Shown: piece after piece, positions 42,602 to 51,332 of the stretch
Layout of the letters: the number at the start of each line of letters is the position of its first letter
Position numbering within the stretch: the stretch's first letter is position 1
NCBI GenBank assembly: GCA_964419055.1
Contig: CAYQNU010000001.1
Location: forward strand, 372,001 to 436,000
Reading direction: 5' to 3'
DNA length: 64,000 bases
Source of the DNA: CAYQNU01 sp964419055
GTDB taxonomy: Bacteria; Bacteroidota; Bacteroidia; Flavobacteriales_D; Parvicellaceae
Position numbers and translations under genes: made by a program
The notes under the pieces: generated by a model
The model's database searches: none
Told to the model about the DNA's origin: nothing
The model's input: only the letters and a program-made list of their open reading frames with translations

Positions 42602-43618
42602 ATGAAAACGTTAATTTTACTTGTGATTATCTTGTTGAGTACGGTAACTTCTTTGTGGGCACAAGTACCAAAAAAGATAGTGGTGGAACATTTTACCAAC
42701 TCAGTATGCAGTGTTTGTGCCACTCGAAATCCGGGTTTCTATAGTAATTTGGCGAATCAAAACGAAGTGATTCATCTCGCCATACACCCCAGTTCACCTT
42801 ACAGTAGTTGTATACTAAACCAACACAACACAGCAGAAAATGATGCCCGCACTAATTTTTATGGTATTTATGGAGCTACACCACGCCTCGTAATACAAGG
42901 AGAGGTCATTTCACCTAATGCCAATTACAGTGCTGCCGCTTTATTCAACCCTTATATAGGACAAACATCACCTGTTGAATTAATCGTTTATCAGCAAAAG
43001 TTTAATGACGATTCTATCCGTGTTCAAGTGGTGGTAAAAACAGTAAGCTCACATAGTTTAGGAGCCACATCATTGTTTGTTGCATTGGCTGAAGACACGT
43101 TGATTTACAACGCTCCAAATGGCGAATCCCAACATTATGATGTTTTCAGAAAAGCACTTACTTCTACTCAAGGAACTAATGTAACCATACCCGCTACACT
43201 CGGTGACTCAGTAGTGCTGAACTTCACAACTCCAATAAACAATGTTTGGGATGTAAATCATCTTTTTGCCCTTGCTATTCTTCAAGAAACTAGCAACAAA
43301 GAAGTCGTTCAATGTGGAGCAGCTAAAGCTTCTGATCAGTCCATTATATCAACGATTATAGAAAACGGTCCACAAGATCTTTTATTTAAAGTATTTGTTG
43401 CAAACGGTGAGCAAAACAAAATCTACATTATAAATTCAAATACTACCAATCAGCTTGAGTTTTTATTGTTTGATGTATTTGGAAGAGTAATTCGATCAAC
43501 AGAATTGAATCAACATGAAACCATTTTGGATGTAAATTCATTCCCTACAGGCATTTATTTTTATTCGATACAAAAGGATTCAAAAATAGAACAAACTGGA
43601 AAATTAGTTATCGAATAA
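42602..43618 (+). CDS. Omp28-like thioredoxin-fold T9SS protein
   Basis: 338 aa with a signal peptide (...TSLWAQ). The N-terminal part has CSVCATRNPGFY, a CxxC in a thioredoxin-like fold typical of Omp28-related proteins, then a beta-rich domain. The last 80 residues (LLFDVFGRVIRSTELN...GIYFYSIQ) look like a T9SS type A sorting domain. It is probably exported to the cell surface. Redox activity is plausible from CxxC but unproven. Confidence 0.85.
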   Translation: MKTLILLVIILLSTVTSLWAQVPKKIVVEHFTNSVCSVCATRNPGFYSNLANQNEVIHLAIHPSSPYSSCILNQHNTAENDARTNFYGIYGATPRLVIQGEVISPNANYSAAALFNPYIGQTSPVELIVYQQKFNDDSIRVQVVVKTVSSHSLGATSLFVALAEDTLIYNAPNGESQHYDVFRKALTSTQGTNVTIPATLGDSVVLNFTTPINNVWDVNHLFALAILQETSNKEVVQCGAAKASDQSIISTIIENGPQDLLFKVFVANGEQNKIYIINSNTTNQLEFLLFDVFGRVIRSTELNQHETILDVNSFPTGIYFYSIQKDSKIEQTGKLVIE

Positions 43619-43661
43619 TTGAGATAAGCATAGTTGAAAAAGGTAGGTGTTTTATTTAATC

Positions 43662-44348
43662 TTATAATACATCCAGATGAGGTATCAACACCTTTTTTCT
43701 ACCGTCATAAACGATTCTGTTTTCACGAATGAGGTCATTGATTATACTGGTAACTGTTTGACGAGAAGTGGCGGTATATTCAGCAATTTCTTGGTGGGTC
43801 AACAACATTTCCATTTCCCAACCTAACGAAGTTTCTTTACCATGATGTAAAGCATATTTTTTAAAGAACTCTTGAATTCGTGTTCGTGCATCCTTGAAAA
43901 TTAAGTCGGCATATTTCTGTTGAAAGGTTACTAATTTTTGATCTATAAGAGCCGAATACTTGATTGAAAGTGAGTTGTTATTTTGTAAAACGGATTTAAA
44001 TTTATCAATTTCAAAACTACATATTTTTACACTTTCACTCAATACCTGAGCGTATTCGTTAATTTTCTGAGGCTCTGTATCTGATAAATTGGTGTACCCA
44101 AAAATGTCGTGCTCTGTTAGAATTTCGGTAATTACTTCTCTACCATTTTCATCTTGAAAACAAATTTTTATTGACCCTTCTTTTAGAGTATATAATCGTT
44201 TATAATCCGTTTGTGAGAAGTGAATGATATCGTTTTTGTTCCCTTTTTTATAAGCAGTAATTAAGCATAATTGCTCCAATTCATCATCCGTTAAATGATC
44301 AAAAAGAATATGGTTCTTGAGGTGCCAATATTTTATTTCTTGTGTCAT
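43662..44348 (-). CDS. Crp/Fnr family transcriptional regulator
   Basis: 228 aa. A cyclic-nucleotide-binding-like beta-roll (about 15-120) is followed by a winged HTH (about 160-220, LTHQEIAEYTATSRQTVTSIINDL). The four-Cys cluster of oxygen-sensing FNR is absent. It lies 31 bp after the peroxidase genes on the same strand and is likely the last gene of that operon, so it may control it. Confidence 0.9.
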   Translation of the reverse strand: MTQEIKYWHLKNHILFDHLTDDELEQLCLITAYKKGNKNDIIHFSQTDYKRLYTLKEGSIKICFQDENGREVITEILTEHDIFGYTNLSDTEPQKINEYAQVLSESVKICSFEIDKFKSVLQNNNSLSIKYSALIDQKLVTFQQKYADLIFKDARTRIQEFFKKYALHHGKETSLGWEMEMLLTHQEIAEYTATSRQTVTSIINDLIRENRIVYDGRKKVLIPHLDVL

Positions 44349-44379
44349 TTATAGCTTTTGAAACCCCCGTAAAATAATC

Positions 44380-45438
44380 CTACCAAGGATTACGGAATTT
44401 TGGGTTATTGATAAATTCTTCATCCGTAAAGGTCAACAAAAATGCTTTTAGAGCAAGACGTTCGGTAGGATCCAGTTGAACACCTCCTTGACTAGCAAAT
44501 TCAATTAATGGACTAATATTAGGAGAGGTGGGTTGAATTTGTAAACTATAAAAATTAATTACTTGGTCAATGGTTTGAAAACGACCATCGTGCATATAGG
44601 GTGTCGTATAAATAAGATTGCGCAGCGTGGGAACTTTAAACTTGAAATTATCAGCAGCCAACCCCGTTACTTTACCATGAGCGCTGTCTATCGGCATAGC
44701 ATCTAAACCGTTATTTTTAAAACTATGATCGGTTGTTAATGTGCCACCATGACAATGAAAACAATCGCCACCATTAAGGCTATTAAACGAATCAAAACCA
44801 CTGGATTCAAGAGGTGTAAAAACTGCTTCGCCACGAATTACTTTATCGTATTTTGAGTTTCCCGAAACCATAGTTCTCAAAAATTGAGCTATTGCCTTAG
44901 CGGCATACACGGAGTCAATTTGGGTCACTCCAAACGCTTCATAAAACAATTTTACGTAACGTTCATCTGATTTTAACTTAGAAATTACAGAAGGCCATGT
45001 AGTATGCATTTCCACAGGATCTTGAACGGGCAATAACACCTGTTCTTCAAGGGTAGCCGATCGTCCATCCCAAAAATAGGAGTTTGCATAAGCTAAGTTT
45101 TGTAAAGGCATCGATTGTCGCTTACCTGCAATACCATCAATACCGATGCTGAACTTTGCAGTATCAGCAAATCCATGTTCTGGTAGATGACATGTTGCGC
45201 AAGAAATGGAATTATTACCGCTCAATCGGGTGTCCCAAAATAAGTGACGACCTAAAAGCACTCCTTTTTCTGTCAAAGGATTATCGGCAGGAATAACCAT
45301 TGGAGGAAAGTTGCTGGGCAACTGTAAATCATAGGGTTTTGGGTCATAAACATATTGAAATTCCCCCTCTTTTTTCCGACATTGTATCGAAATGAAATAA
45401 AGGAATATAATTAGAATATATGTATAAGATATTTTCAT
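44380..45438 (-). CDS. di-heme cytochrome c peroxidase / MauG-MbnH family lipoprotein
   Basis: 352 aa. Lipobox-like Cys20 (ISIQC). Two c-type haem motifs: CATCH (80-84) and CFHCH (226-230), and the conserved PYMHDGRF near the C-terminus. Layout and length suit the bacterial CCP/MauG/MbnH superfamily, which reduces peroxide or oxidises protein residues through high-valent di-haem states. It lies downstream of an MbnP-like gene and a paralog. Which of the two peroxidases serves MbnP is not known. Confidence 0.9.
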   Translation of the reverse strand: MKISYTYILIIFLYFISIQCRKKEGEFQYVYDPKPYDLQLPSNFPPMVIPADNPLTEKGVLLGRHLFWDTRLSGNNSISCATCHLPEHGFADTAKFSIGIDGIAGKRQSMPLQNLAYANSYFWDGRSATLEEQVLLPVQDPVEMHTTWPSVISKLKSDERYVKLFYEAFGVTQIDSVYAAKAIAQFLRTMVSGNSKYDKVIRGEAVFTPLESSGFDSFNSLNGGDCFHCHGGTLTTDHSFKNNGLDAMPIDSAHGKVTGLAADNFKFKVPTLRNLIYTTPYMHDGRFQTIDQVINFYSLQIQPTSPNISPLIEFASQGGVQLDPTERLALKAFLLTFTDEEFINNPKFRNPW

Positions 45439-45482
45439 ACGTTAAACAAAGATACTAGTAATTCGTAAAAAAAAGGAACAGG

Positions 45483-46481
45483 TTACTCTGAAAAAGAATT
45501 GTCAGTTAAACTCCCTAAAAAGCTAATTATTGCATCTTTTTCTTGTTCTGTTAAATTTAAAGGTACTATTTTATTACTTTTATTGAGGTGATTGGCTCCG
45601 CCAGTATTGTAATGATTGAGTACATCCTCTAGAGTAGCCAGGCTTCCATCATGCATGTAAGGATAGGTAATGCTCACATTGCGCAATGATGCTACCCTGT
45701 ATTTACCATTATCCAATGGATTGGAAGTAATGATTCCTCTTCCCTGATCGGCATAATTGGCATATATTCCATTATTTTCAAACTGAAAATTGGTCAAATT
45801 GAAACCATTATGACAAGAAATACAATTGGCCTTGCCTTCAAAAAGTGCCAAACCTTGCTTTTCTTGAGAAGAAAGTGCAGAAGAATTGCCCAGTAGATAT
45901 TGATCGTATCTGGAATTGCCCGAAATAAAAGTGCGCATATAAGCCGCTAAACTGCGGGTTAGGGTATAAGGTGTAACCTCACTTGTACCAAAGGCTTTTT
46001 TTGTTAAAGCTTTGTATTCGGAATGTTGGTTGAGTTTAGAGGCTAAATCGATAATGGGAATATTCATTTCCAAAGGATTTTCGATAGGACCGATTATTTG
46101 CATTTCTAAAGTAGGTGATCCACCGTCTCTAAAAAAGGATGGGTGATAAGCAAGATTAAACAAAGGAGTGGAATTGCGCAACGTAACTTTACCGTCTACA
46201 CCTTCGCTGAATTGATCATCATCGCTCATAGCAAAGGATGCTTTGTGACATGAGGCACACGAAACCGTATTGTTATAAGAAAGTCTTGGGTCAAAAAATA
46301 ATTTTCGACCCAAGACCACTTTTTCTTTTGTTATGGGATTGTCAGATGGAAAGGGCAGCTGAGGAAAATGAGAAGGTATAACTACCTCAAATTTTTCTTC
46401 TGGCAAGTCTTCTATTTTCGAACATGATTGAATGCTCAAATGTAGCAAGACCAACACCCCTATTTTCCATAAATGATTCAT
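45483..46481 (-). CDS. di-heme cytochrome c peroxidase / MauG-MbnH family lipoprotein (paralog)
   Basis: 332 aa with lipobox Cys20 (SIQSC). Haem motifs CASCH (75-79) and CISCH (220-224), and YPYMHDGSL later. It starts 8 bp after the MbnP-like gene, so this copy is the better candidate for the MbnH partner. Diverged from the downstream paralog, especially between the haem sites. Confidence 0.9.
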   Translation of the reverse strand: MNHLWKIGVLVLLHLSIQSCSKIEDLPEEKFEVVIPSHFPQLPFPSDNPITKEKVVLGRKLFFDPRLSYNNTVSCASCHKASFAMSDDDQFSEGVDGKVTLRNSTPLFNLAYHPSFFRDGGSPTLEMQIIGPIENPLEMNIPIIDLASKLNQHSEYKALTKKAFGTSEVTPYTLTRSLAAYMRTFISGNSRYDQYLLGNSSALSSQEKQGLALFEGKANCISCHNGFNLTNFQFENNGIYANYADQGRGIITSNPLDNGKYRVASLRNVSITYPYMHDGSLATLEDVLNHYNTGGANHLNKSNKIVPLNLTEQEKDAIISFLGSLTDNSFSE

Positions 46482-46489
46482 TTCTTTGA

Positions 46490-47311
46490 TTAATGTAATG
46501 AAAAGGCAGAAGCAACATTAGCTTTTACTCTGTCGGCTAAAGCAGCCCCAGTTCCCATGGTGTGAGTGCTGTTATCGATACTTAAATCAATGCTAGACAA
46601 AAATTTTGACCAATCTAAATTTAAGTGAACTGTGCTAGCAATGCCTGATTCAGTATTAAAAACAGTGGCTAAAGGTACGTTTACTTTATAGTTGTCTAAA
46701 CCAATATGAAATAGAAATGTTTCACCAGCGTCATAGGTTCCGTTATCATTAACATCCACAACACCTTCTAACATTATAAAAATATACCCTGAATTCCAAG
46801 ACCAATGTGTTGTAGGGGATTGATTAGCTAAAGGATGTCCTGCTGCATAAGATGATGGATCTGAGTGATTAGTTACTGAATCAATTCCTACTATAAATTC
46901 CATTGAATGAATATGACCAACCGGAACTTCACCAAAATTATACGTTTCTACTGCACTACTCACCAAAGCATATGCGGGAGCTATGCTACTTCCTAATTCA
47001 TTCCCATTATCATCAAAAAATGATGGATTGGAAAGATACAATTGTGCTCTAGTAAATTGAAAATCGTTTCCAAAATCATCCACATAGGTTGTATTTAAAG
47101 CGAATGCCTGTGTTCCTGACATATGATGAAACATTAATTTGAAATCTGTTTCTGTATCATCTACAGGAGCATAGGTGCAACTGCCGTCATCTGTTTTAGC
47201 TTTAGCATCATAATTTTGTGCGTGGTGGTCTGTACATCCTTTCTTTTTACAAGAAGTTACCAGTGACGCACCTGCTATCGTCAATACTAAAAGTGTTTTA
47301 ACTGTTTTCAT
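46490..47311 (-). CDS. MbnP-like lipoprotein
   Basis: 273 aa with lipobox Cys21 (VTSCKKKG), then a short Cys-flanked motif GCTDHHAQNYDAKAKTDDGSC seen in many Bacteroidota exported proteins. The main domain matches MbnP: a beta-sandwich with the GHIHSMEFIVGID segment and a Trp-rich THWSWNSGYIFIMLEG (Trp170, Trp172). In characterised pairs MbnH converts a Trp of MbnP to kynurenine and MbnP binds copper. First gene of the operon. Whether one of these Trp residues is the modified one is inference. Confidence 0.82.
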   Translation of the reverse strand: MKTVKTLLVLTIAGASLVTSCKKKGCTDHHAQNYDAKAKTDDGSCTYAPVDDTETDFKLMFHHMSGTQAFALNTTYVDDFGNDFQFTRAQLYLSNPSFFDDNGNELGSSIAPAYALVSSAVETYNFGEVPVGHIHSMEFIVGIDSVTNHSDPSSYAAGHPLANQSPTTHWSWNSGYIFIMLEGVVDVNDNGTYDAGETFLFHIGLDNYKVNVPLATVFNTESGIASTVHLNLDWSKFLSSIDLSIDNSTHTMGTGAALADRVKANVASAFSLH

Positions 47312-47586
47312 AAGTTTTATTTTTATTAATATGATTAATCGCTTAAAAATTGTAATTTAATGAGAATATCATTCTGTTTTTGATATCTATTTGGATAGCA
47401 CTTCTCACATAAGACGCAAATAAGAGTTGATAGTTCGCTGAGAGTCTTATTTTTTTAGAACAAACTTTTTTCTTCATTTATTCTCCCTATGATGTCCAAA
47501 AGTAATTTAAAAAGAGAAATAAAAGTATGATGGAAGTCATTAAAAATATAATATTTTTGTGCTGAAAATTAAAAAAATTAAAAAAA

Positions 47587-48642
47587 ATGGATGAATTTTT
47601 AGCAATTACCTTTTGGAACAATGACCTTGAAACTTGGGGAAAAGCCCTTTTATTTGTGATAGGTGGAGTTATTGTGGGAAAATTGATTGTTTGGTTTTTA
47701 GAGAAAATTGTCAAAAAATTAACGAGCAAAACAAAAACCAATTTAGACGATGTTTTGATTGAAGCCGTTAAAAAACCAGCTGTATTTTTCATAACGATAA
47801 CAGGTTTTTGGTCGGCCATTGAAATCATTAATTTCCCAAATGTTAAAGTTGATCTATTACTTCATAAGCTACATTTATTCTTGGTGGTAATTAATGTTAC
47901 GTGGCTTATTTCTAGAGTGTTAAATGGGATTTTGCAAGCTTATTTCTTTCCTTATGCTAAGCGAGAAGATACCAATTTTGATGCACAGTTATTACCTATC
48001 TTAAAAACCAGTTTTACCATAATCATTTGGATAATAGGAATTATAGTAGGGTTAGATAACCTCAATTTTGATATTGGAGCTATGTTGGCCGGTATGGGTA
48101 TCGGAGGTTTGGCCTTAGCTCTAGCGGCTCAAGATATTGTCAAAAATATTTTTGGTGGTATTATGATTTTCTTGGATAAACCCTTTTCACTTGGAGAACG
48201 TATTATTATAAATGAATTTGATGGGGTAGTAGAACGAGTAGGATTAAGAAGCACAAGAGTGAGAACCTTGGAAGGAAGATTAGTAACTATTCCAAATAGC
48301 CAATTTAATGATAATGCCATAACCAATATTGTATCTGAACCTACAAGAAGAGTAGTTTTAGACCTTGGACTTACTTACGATACACCACCCGAAAAAATTG
48401 AATTAGCTCGTTCAATTTTAAAGCAAATAGTAGAACAAAAAAAGGACGTGTTAACCGATGAAACGGTCATTAGTTTTTTGATGTTTGGAGAATTTAACTT
48501 GATAATTAAATTTATTTACTACATTCACGCTGGAAATGATTACTTTGTAATACAGAATGAAGTAAATCTTGAAATTTTGAAACGATTTAATGAAAACGGG
48601 TTAGAGTTTGCGTTTCCAACAAGAACCATATATACTAAATAA
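47587..48642 (+). CDS. MscS family mechanosensitive channel
   Basis: 351 aa with about four membrane segments before the pore helix. The pore-lining region MLAGMGIGGLALALAAQDIVKNIFGGIMIFLDKPF is rich in Gly and Ala as in MscS TM3, followed by the soluble beta domain (LGERIIINEFDGVVERVGLRSTRVRTLEGRLVTIPNSQF). It releases solutes on hypo-osmotic shock. The response regulator follows after 21 bp, so these may be co-transcribed. Confidence 0.93.
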   Translation: MDEFLAITFWNNDLETWGKALLFVIGGVIVGKLIVWFLEKIVKKLTSKTKTNLDDVLIEAVKKPAVFFITITGFWSAIEIINFPNVKVDLLLHKLHLFLVVINVTWLISRVLNGILQAYFFPYAKREDTNFDAQLLPILKTSFTIIIWIIGIIVGLDNLNFDIGAMLAGMGIGGLALALAAQDIVKNIFGGIMIFLDKPFSLGERIIINEFDGVVERVGLRSTRVRTLEGRLVTIPNSQFNDNAITNIVSEPTRRVVLDLGLTYDTPPEKIELARSILKQIVEQKKDVLTDETVISFLMFGEFNLIIKFIYYIHAGNDYFVIQNEVNLEILKRFNENGLEFAFPTRTIYTK

Positions 48643-48663
48643 AATAAAGCTCCATCTACCCCT

Positions 48664-49308
48664 ATGGACAATAAAGTAATCGTATACCTTGCAGATGATC
48701 ATCATCTAATAGCTGAAGGGATAGCTACCTTGCTTAACGATATTGATATGATTAAAAGTGTAAAGATTTTTCATAATGGTAAACTTCTTTTCAAAGAATT
48801 CAATACTCAACGACCAAATTTATGTATTTTGGATATTGAAATGCCCGAATGGGATGGAATCACTACATTAAAAGAAATTAGAAAAAATTATCCAGAAATA
48901 CCTGTTTTGATGCTTTCGATGGTTGAAGAACGTTCCATCATTGAAGAGTGTTTAAAAATAGGAGCAAAAGGATATATGCACAAAGATTCAGATAAATATG
49001 AGTTTAAAGCAGCTATTGATGCTATTTTGAGAGGTGAGGTTTTTTTATCATCTGAAGCTCAAAAAATTATTGAAGGAATACGAATTTCAAGTAACGCAGC
49101 TCTGGAATTAACGGAGCCCTTAACTCAAAGAGAATTAGAAATTCTAAAGTTGATTTGCGATGGACAAACATCAAAAGAAATAGGTGAAAGCTTGTTTTTG
49201 AGTCCTAGAACGGTAGAAACGCATAAAACGCATTTGATGCAAAAGTTTAATGTTAATTCAACGGGTAAATTAATTTCTATCGCTATAAAAAGTAAACTCG
49301 TAAAATAA
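48664..49308 (+). CDS. NarL/FixJ (LuxR-type) response regulator
   Basis: 214 aa. Receiver with acidic DDH (11-13), phospho-Asp57 (LCILDIEMPEWDG), and a Lys in HKDSD; C-terminal LuxR HTH (LTQRELEILKLICDGQTSKEIGESLFLSPRTVETHKTHLMQKF). The histidine kinase gene begins 5 bp later, so these form a two-component pair. The HTH is closely related to the free-standing HTH protein at 53741. Confidence 0.93.
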   Translation: MDNKVIVYLADDHHLIAEGIATLLNDIDMIKSVKIFHNGKLLFKEFNTQRPNLCILDIEMPEWDGITTLKEIRKNYPEIPVLMLSMVEERSIIEECLKIGAKGYMHKDSDKYEFKAAIDAILRGEVFLSSEAQKIIEGIRISSNAALELTEPLTQRELEILKLICDGQTSKEIGESLFLSPRTVETHKTHLMQKFNVNSTGKLISIAIKSKLVK

Positions 49309-49313
49309 TAATA

Positions 49314-51287
49314 ATGAGGAAATTCGTAGTTCTTTTACTTTTAATTAGAATATCTTTTGTTTCGTTTTCTCAAAACAAGCCCGTTATCGATAGTTTACTA
49401 AACGCATTAAAAACTACTAAAGAGTCAGGACACACTATTTTATATTCAGAATTAGCATGGGAACATTTGTTTTATGATGTTTCCAAAGCTCATGAATACG
49501 CCCTTAAATCGGTTGAGATTGCTGAAAAGTTTAAAATAGATACTGATTTATCAGAAGCTTACAATACCCTTTCAACTACTCATTATAGAAAAGGAAATTA
49601 CTCCGAATCCATTTTGTATAGTGAAAAGGCCATTGTAATCAGAGAAAAACTAAATGACATAAGAGGATTAGGTGGATCTTACAGCAAATTGGGATTAGTA
49701 TATACCGATCAAGGCTATTTTCAAAAAGCCCTTGAAATACAATTAAAAGCCTTAGACTATTTTTTACAAACGGATGATAAAGGTGCTGAAGCACAAACGT
49801 ATAATAATATTTGCCAAATTTATAATTACCTTAATAATTATGAAATGGCCATTTTTTATGCCGACAAATGTCTCAAAATATACGAAGAAATAGATTTCCC
49901 CTATGGTAAAGCAACCGCCATCGCCAATAAGGGTATTAACTTCGAAAAGCAAAACTTGTTGGACAGTGCGATTTATTATCACAATGCTTCAAGACTGGTG
50001 TTTTTAGAATTAGGATACAATGTTGAAATTGCCAATTGTGAAAATGCTTTAGGCGTTATTTACCGTAAGATGGGAAAAAGCAAGCAAGGTTTAGTCCATT
50101 ATAAAAACGCGTACGATTACGCTGTTTTGGAAAATGATATGCCCAGCATTTGTCAATATGCTGCAAACATGGCAGCGGTTCAAATTGATTTAGGTTTGTT
50201 AGAAGACGCCTTTAAAAATTACGAATTAGCTCTAAAATATGCCGAAGAAAAAGACATTCAGCGGGTAAAAAGACAATGTTACGATGGGTTTGCCAATTAT
50301 TATGAGAAAAAAGGAGATTTTAAGAAAGCCTTAGGATACAGAAAACAATATGAAGAGCTGCACGAAAAAATCACCAGCGAAGAAACTCAAAAGGCCATGG
50401 CCCAGGCCGATGCGTTGTTTCAAAATACCGTAAATCAACAAAAAATATTGGAACAAGAAGCTACTATCGCTAAAGAACAAGAAGCAAAGGCAATTGCCCA
50501 AAAGGAAAAATTAGAAAAGGAAGCCAAATTGGGTAGAACTCAATTATTATTGGCCATATTTATTGGATTAGCCCTTGTTCTTATTGTTGGATTAGCCGCA
50601 TTTTACAATAGAAAAAGATTGCAACGCGAGAAATTATTTGCCGAAAATTTAGCGGCAGAACAAGAAAGAGGATTGCAAATGACCTTGATTGCTCAAGAGG
50701 AAGAACGCCAGCGTATAGCAAGAGATTTGCATGATGGCATTGTGCAAGACTTAACGATATTAAAAATGAACATTTCTAAATTGGAAGGGGGTTCCGAAAA
50801 CGAAATGAAAGAAGAGTTACCGATTATTGCCAATAAATTAGACAAAGCATCGAAAGAAGTACGTTCGATTTCACATCAAATGATGCCATTGGCTCTAAGA
50901 GAATTAGGTTTGTCTGCAGCGCTAAAAGATGTGCTTGATAAAATGCTTACACCTAGCAACATATTCTTTGATTTTGAAGAGGTTGAAATGGAGGAACGTG
51001 TGCCGCAAATGATTGAAATTAGTTTATATAGAATTGCTCAAGAATTAATAAACAATGTTGTAAAACATAGTAAGGCTTCTTCGGTAAACGTAATGCTCAC
51101 CAAACGCAACAATTTTATAACCATGATATTTGAGGACAATGGCAAAGGATTTTCTTCAAATCAAAAAAATGAAGGCATAGGAATGACCAGTTTAAACAGC
51201 CGTGTAAAAATGGTTAATGGCGAAATAAAATTCGAAACAGATGAGGGTAGTGGCACCATGGCCATTGTAAAAATACCGTTATCCTAA
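49314..51287 (+). CDS. TPR-containing sensor histidine kinase (HisKA_3/NarX-type)
   Basis: 657 aa. Signal peptide-like start (1-20, ...FVSFSQ), then about seven TPR repeats (about 40-350) predicted outside the membrane, a coiled-coil, one membrane segment (about 410-430), and a cytoplasmic HisKA_3 dimerisation domain with His473 (RIARDLHDGIVQDL) and an ATPase (NNVVKHS, DNGKGF, GIGMTSL). This architecture is common in Bacteroidota and pairs with NarL-type regulators, here the adjacent upstream gene. The signal is unknown. Confidence 0.92.
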   Translation: MRKFVVLLLLIRISFVSFSQNKPVIDSLLNALKTTKESGHTILYSELAWEHLFYDVSKAHEYALKSVEIAEKFKIDTDLSEAYNTLSTTHYRKGNYSESILYSEKAIVIREKLNDIRGLGGSYSKLGLVYTDQGYFQKALEIQLKALDYFLQTDDKGAEAQTYNNICQIYNYLNNYEMAIFYADKCLKIYEEIDFPYGKATAIANKGINFEKQNLLDSAIYYHNASRLVFLELGYNVEIANCENALGVIYRKMGKSKQGLVHYKNAYDYAVLENDMPSICQYAANMAAVQIDLGLLEDAFKNYELALKYAEEKDIQRVKRQCYDGFANYYEKKGDFKKALGYRKQYEELHEKITSEETQKAMAQADALFQNTVNQQKILEQEATIAKEQEAKAIAQKEKLEKEAKLGRTQLLLAIFIGLALVLIVGLAAFYNRKRLQREKLFAENLAAEQERGLQMTLIAQEEERQRIARDLHDGIVQDLTILKMNISKLEGGSENEMKEELPIIANKLDKASKEVRSISHQMMPLALRELGLSAALKDVLDKMLTPSNIFFDFEEVEMEERVPQMIEISLYRIAQELINNVVKHSKASSVNVMLTKRNNFITMIFEDNGKGFSSNQKNEGIGMTSLNSRVKMVNGEIKFETDEGSGTMAIVKIPLS

Positions 51288-51332
51288 AACCTTTTTATAG
51301 AAGGTAAACCTACAGTAAAATCATTATAAGCA

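Noticed and set aside
47487..47828. 113-aa minus-strand frame overlapping the MscS gene start
   Set aside because: It overlaps a clear MscS gene in antisense and shows no recognisable features.
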